Part shown: positions 1 through 6,483 of the stretch, piece after piece | How the letters are laid out: every line of letters begins with the position of its first letter | Position numbering within the stretch: the stretch's first letter is position 1 | Assembly: GCA_023150375.1 (NCBI GenBank) | Contig: JAKLLA010000031.1 | Location: forward strand, 1-38,019 | From: Burkholderiaceae bacterium | GTDB lineage: Bacteria; Pseudomonadota; Gammaproteobacteria; Burkholderiales; Burkholderiaceae_C | Length of the DNA stretch: 38,019 nt | Direction: 5' to 3' | Notes under the pieces: model-generated | Databases searched by the model: none | What the model was told of the DNA's origin: nothing | The model's input: the letters and a program-made list of their open reading frames with translations, nothing else | Program-made: the position numbers and the translations under genes

Positions 1-66
1 CAGCACCTCCACGTGCTCATCGTTGAGCAGCGGCCGTCGCCCGCCCTTGTCCTTGCCCTCGCCCAT
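1..66 (-). CDS. N-terminal fragment of an unidentified protein, possibly a transposase
   Basis: Only the first 22 codons are inside the window; the rest lies beyond the left edge. The ATG at 64-66 (minus strand) is preceded by a near-perfect Shine-Dalgarno, AGGAGGT at 71-77, so translation is very likely real. The residues begin MGEGKDKGGRRPLLNDEHVE, which is too short for a firm family call. The N-terminus would fit a transposase such as the IS256 type, where a basic stretch precedes a 'NDE' segment, but this is a guess. A plausible promoter lies just upstream, and the 67-187 gap separates it from the divergent selU gene. Confidence 0.45.
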   Translation of the reverse strand, partial: MGEGKDKGGRRPLLNDEHVEVL

Positions 67-88
67 GATCGACCTCCTGCGTCGCCCC

Positions 89-116
89 ATTCTCTCGGGC
101 AACACAAGTTAGTCAA
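89..116 (-). promoter_or_regulatory. Candidate sigma-70-type promoter of the left-edge gene
   Basis: On the minus strand a TTGACT box (116-111, five of six matches to the -35 consensus) is followed after 16 nt by GAGAAT (94-89, four of six matches to -10). The Shine-Dalgarno of the left-edge gene lies about 12 nt further on. Spacing is one base short of ideal. This is a pattern match only. Confidence 0.35.
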
Positions 117-187
117 TCATTTCGGGGACACCCTCTGAGAGCCTGTGAATATCGGCGTTCGCGCAGGCGCGGAGCGACAATCGCACC

Positions 188-1246
188 ATGTCCCTGCAGC
201 GCATTCCGGCCGAACAGGCCGCCGCCGAACTCTCGCGTTTCGACGCCATCCTCGACGCCCGCTCACCCAGCGAGTTTGCCGAAGACCACCTGCCCGGCGC
301 GCAGAGCTGGCCGGTGCTCGACGACGAGGAGCGCCGTGTCGTCGGCACGCTCTACAAGCAGGTCAATGCCTTCGAGGCGCGCAAGGTCGGCGCCGCGCTG
401 GTGGCCCGGCGTATCGCCGATCACCTCGACGAGAGGGTGCGAACCCTGCCGCGCGAATGGCGCCCGCTGGTGTACTGCTGGCGCGGCGGGGACCGCTCCG
501 GCACGCTGGCCTGGTTCCTCGACCGGGTCGGCTTTCGCACCACGCTGGTCGACGGGGGCTACAAGGCCTTTCGCGCCGTGGTGCGCCGCGACCTGGAGGC
601 CTGGCCGGCACGTTTCGAATGGCGCGTGATCTGCGGGCGCACCGGCAGCGGCAAGACCCGCCTGCTGCAGGCCCTGGCGGCGCAGGGGGCCCAGGTGCTC
701 GACCTCGAGGCGCTGGCAGCGCACCGCGGCTCGGTGCTCGGCGAGCTGCCCGACCAGCCGCAGCCCAGCCAGAAGGCCCTGGACACGCGCATCTGGGCAC
801 AGCTGCGTCATCTCGACCCGGCCCGGCCGGTCTTCGTCGAGAGCGAGAGCCAGAAGATCGGCCGCCTGTGGGTGCCGCCGGCGCTGATCACGCGCATGCG
901 CGAGCAGGGTCGCTGCATCCTGCTGGACCTGCCCGACGAGGCCCGCGTGCAGTTGCTGCTGGAGGACTACGCCTTCCTGCGCGACGACCCCGAGCGGCTG
1001 TGCCGTCTGCTGGAGGGCCTGGTCGAGCTGCGCGGCCGTGACCAGGTGTTGCGCTGGCAGGCGGGCGCACGCGAGCACCGGATGGCCGAGGTCTTCGCCG
1101 AACTGATGCACCGGCACTACGATCCGGGCTACGAGCGCTCGCTGCGCGCGCACTTCAGCGGGCTGGACCGGGCCGAACCCCTGGCGCTGCCCGATGCCTC
1201 GCCCGACAGCCTGGCGGCGGCGGCCCGTACGCTGATGGCCGCCTGA
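188..1246 (+). CDS. selU: tRNA 2-selenouridine synthase
   Basis: This 352-residue protein replaces sulfur by selenium in the 2-thiouridine at the wobble position of tRNAs, using selenophosphate and passing through a geranylated intermediate (family knowledge; also called mnmH or ybbB). The N-terminal half is a rhodanese domain with the active-site cysteine in the YCWRGGDRSG motif (Cys97). The C-terminal half is a P-loop domain with Walker A GRTGSGKT at 150-157. Length and order match the family. The ATG at 188 has a GGAG about 13 nt upstream. No selD, selA or selenoprotein gene is in the window, so the selenophosphate source must lie elsewhere. Confidence 0.95.
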   Translation: MSLQRIPAEQAAAELSRFDAILDARSPSEFAEDHLPGAQSWPVLDDEERRVVGTLYKQVNAFEARKVGAALVARRIADHLDERVRTLPREWRPLVYCWRGGDRSGTLAWFLDRVGFRTTLVDGGYKAFRAVVRRDLEAWPARFEWRVICGRTGSGKTRLLQALAAQGAQVLDLEALAAHRGSVLGELPDQPQPSQKALDTRIWAQLRHLDPARPVFVESESQKIGRLWVPPALITRMREQGRCILLDLPDEARVQLLLEDYAFLRDDPERLCRLLEGLVELRGRDQVLRWQAGAREHRMAEVFAELMHRHYDPGYERSLRAHFSGLDRAEPLALPDASPDSLAAAARTLMAA

Positions 1247-1325
1247 ACGCGGTCGGCCGCACCCACATCGGCGCATGCACCGGCGCGTGCAGCGTCGCTC
1301 GTAGAGGGCAGGCAAGGAAGGGCCG

Positions 1326-1892
1326 ATGGAATTCCGACTCGTCTACGAAGGGCCGTTGCACGGCCAGGGAGCCAAGTCGCCGCACAAGTGGGCGATCCGC
1401 CGCGCCCTGCATCCGCAGCTGCAGCGGCTGTGGCAGGAGCAGCCGCTGCGCGAGGTGGCCTCGACCCTGCTGGCCTTTCCGCCGCAGGCCGGCAAGCCCT
1501 CGGTGATCGTCGAGAAGGACGGGCTGCGTTTTGCCCCGCTGGTCACACAGCGCCTGAACCTCTACGCCGAGGTGTCGGTGCTGCTGTTTCGCCAGCAGCA
1601 GCGCGGCGCGCTGATCAGCAACGGCGGGGACATCGACAACCGCCTGAAGACCCTGCTCGACGGCCTGCGCCTGCCGCGCGGCGCCAACGAAGGCCGCCAG
1701 GACCGGCCTGCCGGCCGCGAGCCCGAGCCGCCGGAGCCCTTCTTCTGCCTGCTCGAGGACGATTCCCTGGTCACCAAGGTCACCGTGGAGTCCGAGCAGT
1801 TCCTGCGCCCGGCCGCACCCGACGTGGTGCTGGCGATCATCGCAGTGCACGTCAAGAAGACCCGACTGACCTTCGAGAACATGTCGATCTGA
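1326..1892 (+). CDS. RusA-like conserved protein of unknown role
   Basis: A 188-residue cytosolic protein without signal peptide or membrane segment. The core motif GGDIDNRLKTLLDGL (101-115) followed by LLEDDSLVTKV (142-152) matches the layout of the RusA Holliday-junction resolvase, where DLDNxxK and a later DD pair supply the catalytic aspartates and lysine. Here the equivalents are Asp102, Asp104, Lys108 and Asp145/146. E. coli RusA has about 120 residues; this protein has extra N-terminal residues and a 25-30 residue proline/glutamate-rich insert between the two motifs. An AAGGAAGGG ribosome-binding site precedes the ATG. It is followed after 21 bp by the flavoprotein gene, so the two may be cotranscribed. 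The RusA link is an inference from motifs; nuclease activity is not shown. Confidence 0.7.
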   Translation: MEFRLVYEGPLHGQGAKSPHKWAIRRALHPQLQRLWQEQPLREVASTLLAFPPQAGKPSVIVEKDGLRFAPLVTQRLNLYAEVSVLLFRQQQRGALISNGGDIDNRLKTLLDGLRLPRGANEGRQDRPAGREPEPPEPFFCLLEDDSLVTKVTVESEQFLRPAAPDVVLAIIAVHVKKTRLTFENMSI

Positions 1893-1913
1893 CGCCGTGA
1901 ACGGCCCCCCGAG

Positions 1914-3062
1914 ATGACCGACCACCCCATCCTGCGCGCCGATGTCGTGATCGTCGGTGCCGGCATCGCCGGTGCCAGCCTGGCCTGGCGCCTGGCCAGC
2001 CATGCGCGGCGCCCCCGCGTGCTGCTGCTCGAGCGCGAAACGCAGCCGGGCTACCACAGCACCGGGCGATCGGCCGCGATGTTCATGGCGTCCTACGGGC
2101 CGCCCGGCGTACGCGCCCTCACCCGCGCCAGCGCCGCCTTCCTGGCCGCACCGCCTCCGGATCTGGGCATGGGCCGGCTGCTGACGCCGCGGGGCGTGAT
2201 CTACCTGGCCGGCCCGACCCAGCGCGAGGCGCTGGCGCGGCTGCGCGACGAGCTGGCGCCGCACTGCCCGGGGCTGCGCACGCTCGACGCCGCGCAGCTG
2301 CTGGCCGCCGTGCCCGTGCTGCGCCCGGAGCAGGCGGACGCCGGCCTGTTCGACCCGGACTCGCAGGACGTGGACGTGCATGCCCTGCACCAGGGCTTCC
2401 TGCGCGGGCATCGCGCGGCCGGCGGGCAGTTGCTCTGCGGGGCCGAACTGGTCGCCGCGCAGCGCCGCCCGTCGGGCGACTGGCGGCTGCAGCTGGCCGA
2501 CGGCCGGCGCCTCGACACCCCGACCGTGGTGAATGCCGCCGGCGCCTGGGCCGATCAGGTCGCCAGCCTGTGCGCCGCACCGCCCACCGGCCTGCAGCCG
2601 CGCCGGCGCAGCGCCTTCACCTTCGAGCCACCGCCCGGCCTGGCGGTGGGCCACTGGCCGCTGGTGGTGGACGTGGACGAGCGCTGGTACTTCAAGCCCG
2701 ACGCCGGCCGCCTGCTCGGCTCGCCCGCCAATGCCGACGACTGCGCGCCGCAGGACGTGCAGCCCGAGGAGCTCGACATCGCGCTGGGCATCGACGCGAT
2801 CGAGTCGGCCACCACGCTGCGCATCCGCCGCCCCACCGCCACCTGGGCGGGCCTACGCAGCTTCGCCCCGGACGGGGAACTGCTGATCGGCTGGGACGAC
2901 GCCTGCCCCGGGCTGTTCTGGTGCGCCGGCCAGGGCGGCTACGGCATCCAGAGCGCCGCAGGCGCCAGCGCGCTGGCCGCGGCGCTGGCGATGGGCGATG
3001 CGCTGCCCGACGACCTGGCCCGCGAAGGGGTGGATCCGGCCGTCTTCGCGCCGCGGCGCTGA
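1914..3062 (+). CDS. DauA-like FAD-dependent D-amino-acid dehydrogenase
   Basis: A 382-residue DAO-family flavoenzyme. The N-terminus carries the Rossmann motif GAGIAG (15-20) and an acidic end of the second strand (LLLERE), so FAD binding is secure. The overall sequence follows Pseudomonas D-arginine dehydrogenase very closely (GYHSTGRSAA, RRSAF, WYFKPDAGRLLGSPANAD, TWAGLRSF, QGGYGIQ). Residues matching Tyr53, Tyr249 and Arg305 of that enzyme appear kept (Tyr61, Tyr259, Arg315). The positions matching His48 and Glu87 look changed, to Met56 and a hydrophobic residue near 95. Glu87 selects cationic substrates there, so the substrate may be a different D-amino acid (inference from an alignment made by memory). 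No signal peptide; electrons probably go to a membrane quinone pool. Confidence 0.8.
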   Translation: MTDHPILRADVVIVGAGIAGASLAWRLASHARRPRVLLLERETQPGYHSTGRSAAMFMASYGPPGVRALTRASAAFLAAPPPDLGMGRLLTPRGVIYLAGPTQREALARLRDELAPHCPGLRTLDAAQLLAAVPVLRPEQADAGLFDPDSQDVDVHALHQGFLRGHRAAGGQLLCGAELVAAQRRPSGDWRLQLADGRRLDTPTVVNAAGAWADQVASLCAAPPTGLQPRRRSAFTFEPPPGLAVGHWPLVVDVDERWYFKPDAGRLLGSPANADDCAPQDVQPEELDIALGIDAIESATTLRIRRPTATWAGLRSFAPDGELLIGWDDACPGLFWCAGQGGYGIQSAAGASALAAALAMGDALPDDLAREGVDPAVFAPRR

Positions 3063-3111
3063 AGACAGCACCCGCTCCGGCGCGGGCGCGGGCGAGCGCC
3101 TCGGGGGGCGG

Positions 3112-3318
3112 TCAGGCCGGCTCGACGCCCAGCGGCCGGGCCACCTGCAGGGCCTCGCGCAGCACCTCGCGGTCGCCGATGTGATTGGCCAGGGTCAGCA
3201 GCAGCTTGGCGTTCATCAGCTGGGCCTGCTCGTCGCTCAGGCCGCGCTGGGCTTCGATCAGCTCCTCGTAGAAGCCGTCCGGGTCGGGAATGTGGGGAGT
3301 GCGGTTCAGCGTCGCCAT
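3112..3318 (-). CDS. DUF2783 small protein
   Basis: A 68-residue acidic, helical, cytosolic protein starting MATLNRTPHIPDPDGFYEEL. The pattern FYEELIEAQRGLS followed by LMNAKLLLTLANHIGD is that of the DUF2783 family, small proteins usually encoded beside FAD aromatic monooxygenases. The start at 3318 is fixed by GGAG at 3326-3329. It is the last gene of the VOC / monooxygenase / DUF2783 operon, 26 bp after the monooxygenase stop. Its function is unknown; a partner or stabiliser of the monooxygenase would fit the constant association. It converges with the flavoprotein gene ending at 3062. Confidence 0.8.
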   Translation of the reverse strand: MATLNRTPHIPDPDGFYEELIEAQRGLSDEQAQLMNAKLLLTLANHIGDREVLREALQVARPLGVEPA

Positions 3319-3344
3319 GGCGTTTCTCCGGGTCTGGGGCGGGG

Positions 3345-5015
3345 TCACATCGACAGGCAGCGCCGCAGCGCGGCCTGCACCTGGGCCGCATCGAAGCTGC
3401 GCCAGCGCGCCGCCACATGCTGGTCGGGCCGGATCAGGTAGACCGTGCCGGGCCGGGCGTCGTAGCGCTCGGTGGCCACGCCGGCCACATCGCGCAGCGC
3501 GCTGCCGATGCGCAGCACGGTGGCGCCGACCGCACCGACGCGCACCGGCTCGGCCGGGGCATCGTCGCCCCAGACCAGCAGCGTGAAGTCGCCCGCGCCG
3601 CGCGCCGCCCCGGCCAGCGCCTCGAGCAGCCAGGTGGGCCGACCGTCGCGCTCGAGCGGGGCATCGGCGGCGTTCGTGCCCGGGCACATGCGCCCGGCGA
3701 AGGGGCTGTCGTCGGGCGTGTTCAGCGAGGAATGCAGGTAGGGCGTGGGCGTGGACAGCCGGCCGCTGTTGACCAGCGGGCGCGCGAAGGCCTCGCTGCG
3801 CGCCAGCTCGAGCACCGCATCGCGCATGCGCAGGCTGGCGGTGCTCTTGGGCGTGATGAAGTCGGTCGAGCGGGTGGAGTTGCGCAGGTTGTCGTCCGCG
3901 GCGAAGGCGCGCTCCTCGTGGTAGCTGTCCACCAGAGCGGGCGGCGCCGCGCCGTCGAGCACCAGCTTGAGCTTCCAGATCAGGTTGTCGATGTCCTGCA
4001 CGCCGGTGTTGGCGCCGCGCGCGCCGAAGGGCGAGACCTGGTGCGCCGCATCGCCGGCGAAGATCACCCGGCCGTAGCGGAAGTTGTCCACCCGCCGGCA
4101 GGCGAACTGGTAGACCGACACCCACTCGAGCTCGAACTTCGCCTCGGGCCCGAGCATCGCCTGGATGCGCGGGATGACCTTCTCGGGCTTCTTCTCCTCC
4201 TCCGGGTCGCTGTCCCAGCCGAGCTGGAAGTCGATGCGCCAGACGTTGTCGGCCTGCTTGTGCAGCAGCACGCTGGTGGGCATGCGCTGGCCGTCGGGGC
4301 GCAGCGCACCGCGGTGGAAGGGCGGGTCGAACCAGAACCAGCGCTCGGTCGGGAACTCCGCCTGCATCACCACGTCGGCGATCAGGAAGCGGTCCTGGAA
4401 GAACTGACCGGTGAACTGGCCGTTCACCATGCGGCGGGTGTCGCTGTTGGCGCCGTCGCAGGCGATCACCCAGTCGGCCTGCATCTGGAACACGCCGTCG
4501 GGCGTCTCCACCGTCAGGGTCGCGGCGTCGTCGCCCTGGGTCAGGCCGAGCAGCTTGTGCTTCCAGCGCAGGTCGACGAGCGGGCTGCGGGCGCAGGCCG
4601 CCACCATCGCCTCCTCCAGGTAGTACTGCTGCAGGTTGATCATCGCCGGCATCTTGTGATGCGGCTCGGGCAGCAGGTCGAACTGGTAGACCTGCTCCTC
4701 GCGGTGGAAGACGCGGCCGACCTTCCAGCTCACGCCCCGGGCGACGAAGCCCTCGCCCAGGCCCAGGCGGTCCCAGATCTCCAGCGGGCGCTTGGCGTAG
4801 CACACCGCGCGCGAGCCGATGCTGACGGTGTTGTTGTCGTCCAGGACCACCGCCGGCAGGCCGCGAGCGGCGCATTCCAGCGCGGCGGTCAGCCCGATCG
4901 GGCCGGCGCCGACGATCACCACCGGATGGCGGGCGATGCGGCCCTCGCGCTGGTGGGCGATCTGGTCGTCGCTGCAGCGGTAGTCGAAGCGGGGATAGGT
5001 GTAGGTGTTCAGCAC
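3345..5015 (-). CDS. FAD-dependent aromatic monooxygenase (MhpA/PheA-like)
   Basis: A 556-residue group A flavoprotein hydroxylase using NAD(P)H and O2 to hydroxylate a phenolic or aryl-acid substrate. The three family motifs are present: GAGPIG (36-41) for the ADP part of FAD, the DG motif in VIACDGANS (183-191), and the GD motif in FAGDAAHQVSPFGARG (319-334). Length is typical of the 3-(3-hydroxyphenyl)propionate hydroxylase branch, which has a thioredoxin-like C-terminal extension. The chosen GTG start at 5015 has GGAG upstream and gives VLNTYTYPRFDY; a longer reading frame to 5105 adds only low-complexity residues. It is the second gene of the operon, 52 bp after the VOC gene. The substrate cannot be read from the sequence. 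Confidence 0.85.
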   Translation of the reverse strand: MLNTYTYPRFDYRCSDDQIAHQREGRIARHPVVIVGAGPIGLTAALECAARGLPAVVLDDNNTVSIGSRAVCYAKRPLEIWDRLGLGEGFVARGVSWKVGRVFHREEQVYQFDLLPEPHHKMPAMINLQQYYLEEAMVAACARSPLVDLRWKHKLLGLTQGDDAATLTVETPDGVFQMQADWVIACDGANSDTRRMVNGQFTGQFFQDRFLIADVVMQAEFPTERWFWFDPPFHRGALRPDGQRMPTSVLLHKQADNVWRIDFQLGWDSDPEEEKKPEKVIPRIQAMLGPEAKFELEWVSVYQFACRRVDNFRYGRVIFAGDAAHQVSPFGARGANTGVQDIDNLIWKLKLVLDGAAPPALVDSYHEERAFAADDNLRNSTRSTDFITPKSTASLRMRDAVLELARSEAFARPLVNSGRLSTPTPYLHSSLNTPDDSPFAGRMCPGTNAADAPLERDGRPTWLLEALAGAARGAGDFTLLVWGDDAPAEPVRVGAVGATVLRIGSALRDVAGVATERYDARPGTVYLIRPDQHVAARWRSFDAAQVQAALRRCLSM

Positions 5016-5067
5016 GTCGTGTCTCCAGGGTCCGGGCGGCAGGGCCGGCGCAGCGCGCCGGCTCGGG

Positions 5068-5604
5068 TCACTGGTGGAACTCCTTTTCGTGCATCCAGGC
5101 GGCATGCTTGGGCGCGCGCCGGGTCTTCGACCATTCCTCCAGCATCTCCCACTTGACCTCGTCGAGCTTGCGGTACATCTCGGGCGTGCCGACGTCGGCG
5201 GCCAGCTCCACCCGGTGGCCGTTGGGGTCGAAGAAGTAGATCGACTTGAAGATGGTGTGGTCCGTCACCCCCACCACCGCAATGCCCGCGGCCTCCAGGC
5301 GCGCCTTGGTGGCCTCCAGTTCGTCGACGCTGCCCACCTTGAAGGCGATGTGCTGGACCCAGTCGGGCGTGTTGGTGTCACGCCCCATCTCGGGCGCGTT
5401 GGGCAGCTCGAAGAAGGCCAGCACGTTGCCGTTGCCGGCATCCATGAAGATGTGCATGTAGGGATCCGGCGCCTTCGTCGAGGGCACCTGGTCCTCGGCA
5501 ATGGCGAGCACGAAGCCCATGCCGAGGTGCTTCTGGTACCACTCGACGGTCTGCCTGGCATCGCGGCAGCGGTAGGCGACATGGTGGATCTGCTGGATCG
5601 GCAT
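5068..5604 (-). CDS. VOC-family protein (glyoxalase / extradiol dioxygenase fold)
   Basis: A 178-residue cytosolic vicinal-oxygen-chelate protein. The start MPIQQIHHVAYR at 5604 has an AGGAG box 7-8 nt upstream; a longer frame to 5712 runs through the promoter and is not used. His8 (HHVAY), His85 (VQHIAFKV) and Glu133 (HRVELAAD) sit where the VOC fold places its two-His/one-Glu metal site. An enzymatic role such as ring cleavage or isomerisation is therefore plausible, but one domain pair of this size fits several reactions. First gene of the operon with the monooxygenase and DUF2783, and divergent from marR. Likely repressed from the operator that overlaps its promoter. Confidence 0.8.
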   Translation of the reverse strand: MPIQQIHHVAYRCRDARQTVEWYQKHLGMGFVLAIAEDQVPSTKAPDPYMHIFMDAGNGNVLAFFELPNAPEMGRDTNTPDWVQHIAFKVGSVDELEATKARLEAAGIAVVGVTDHTIFKSIYFFDPNGHRVELAADVGTPEMYRKLDEVKWEMLEEWSKTRRAPKHAAWMHEKEFHQ

Positions 5605-5656
5605 GGGAGTCTCCTCGGGATGGGCAGCAAACGGGCCGCAGGATGGCGTGGCCCAG

Positions 5657-5676
5657 ATAGTAACGGATGTGACTAT
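5657..5676. promoter_or_regulatory. MarR operator O1 (20-bp pseudopalindrome)
   Basis: The site reads ATAGTAAC-N4-GTGACTAT, seven of eight positions symmetric in each arm. It lies about 50 bp upstream of the VOC start and overlaps the proposed -10 of the catabolic operon. MarR proteins commonly bind 16-20 bp inverted repeats placed like this between their own gene and the target operon. A second site with the same spacing lies at 5770-5789. Confidence 0.6.
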
Positions 5677-5686
5677 TGAACTGCAA
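5657..5686 (-). promoter_or_regulatory. Candidate promoter of the VOC-monooxygenase operon
   Basis: On the minus strand TTGCAG (5686-5681) is followed after 18 nt by TACTAT (5662-5657). The -10 matches four of six positions and the -35 only three, so the promoter would be weak. It is fully covered by operator O1, which makes repression by the divergent MarR protein a natural reading. Confidence 0.35.
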
Positions 5687-5769
5687 GCCCACCGAATTCC
5701 CGGCGGAGCCATGGGTCATTCGATGTTTTCACCCGGCGGAGGACCGGCGGTTCCTCCCGGGCCGCCTCG

Positions 5770-5789
5770 ATCGTCTCCTTTGTTACCAT
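5770..5789. promoter_or_regulatory. MarR operator O2 (degenerate copy of O1)
   Basis: ATCGTCTC-N4-GTTACCAT has the same 20-bp layout as O1. The right arm matches the O1 consensus GTNACTAT at six of seven informative positions, the left arm at five of seven. It ends 33 bp before the marR ATG, a position suited to autoregulation. The pattern was seen by eye. Confidence 0.45.
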
Positions 5790-5822
5790 TGCGCCACCTC
5801 CCCACCGTGCGCAGGTCCGGTC

Positions 5823-6269
5823 ATGTCCCTCGAGCTCCAGTCCTTCTTTCCCTACCAGCTCGCGGTGCTGGCGGACACGGTGAGCCGCTCGATGGCGCAG
5901 GTCTATGCCGAGCGCTTCAGCCTCAGCCGCGACGAGTGGCGGGTGCTCGCCGCGCTGTACCAGCACGGGGCCATGAAGACCACCGACGTGATCGCCCACA
6001 CCACGCTGGACAAGATGCAGGTCAGCCGCGCGGTGGCGCGGCTCGAGCGTGATGGTCTGATCCAGCGCGAGGAGGACGCGCAGGACCGGCGCAACCGGGT
6101 GCTGACGCTGCTTCCCCCCGGCACGGCGCTGGTGCGCAGGATCGTGCCCCTGGTCGAGGCCCGGGTGGCCTTCCTGCTCGAGGCACTCGACCCCGAGGAA
6201 CGCGCCTGCCTCGACGCCGTCTTCGCCAAGGTGGGCGAGCGGGCCCGGCAGCTGATCCGGCACGGCTGA
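5823..6269 (+). CDS. MarR-family transcriptional regulator
   Basis: A 148-residue winged-helix repressor. The helix-turn-helix and wing are clear in LSRDEWRVLAAL ... TTDVIAHTTLDKMQVSRAVARL ... LIQREEDAQDRRNRVLTLLPPG, about residues 36-100, flanked by dimerisation helices at both ends. The ATG at 5823 has AGG 8 nt upstream; an upstream TTG-initiated extension to 5676 would translate both operators and is rejected. It is divergent from the VOC / monooxygenase / DUF2783 operon, with two similar pseudopalindromes in the 218-bp gap. The expected mode is repression relieved by the aromatic substrate or a ring product. Confidence 0.9.
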   Translation: MSLELQSFFPYQLAVLADTVSRSMAQVYAERFSLSRDEWRVLAALYQHGAMKTTDVIAHTTLDKMQVSRAVARLERDGLIQREEDAQDRRNRVLTLLPPGTALVRRIVPLVEARVAFLLEALDPEERACLDAVFAKVGERARQLIRHG

Positions 6270-6355
6270 ACGGCCCCGGGCCGGCTCGGGCCCCCGCGCC
6301 GCACAGGCGGCCTCGCGCAACGCCGTCGGCGTCTGCGCCAGGGCCGGGACCGCTG

Positions 6356-6367
6356 CGCACGTGTGCG
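6356..6367. repeat. Short inverted repeat between marR and the GGDEF-EAL gene
   Basis: CGCAC-GT-GTGCG forms a 5-bp perfect dyad in the 6270-6483 gap. In DNA this rich in G and C such a short repeat can arise by chance. No promoter-like boxes stand out beside it. Confidence 0.2.
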
Positions 6368-6483
6368 ATCCGACGCAGCGCCCGACGCCAGCCGGGTCGC
6401 GTGCCGCCCCGCTCCTCGGCGAGAATCGAAAGAAATGAAACTCCGCGCCGGCCGCCCGAGGCGGTCGAACCGCGGGCAACAAG

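Noticed and set aside
3071-3086. CCCGC / GCGGG hairpin between convergent genes as a terminator
   Set aside because: The stem is only 5 bp and there is no T tract; such repeats are expected by chance at this base composition.
3417-5156. A plus-strand open frame of 579 codons opposite the monooxygenase
   Set aside because: Antisense of a complete flavoprotein; repetitive Val/Gly/Arg/His composition typical of shadows.
5605-5712. Longer start for the VOC gene (36 extra codons)
   Set aside because: The extension would translate the operator and promoter region, while MPIQQIHH has a clear AGGAG box.
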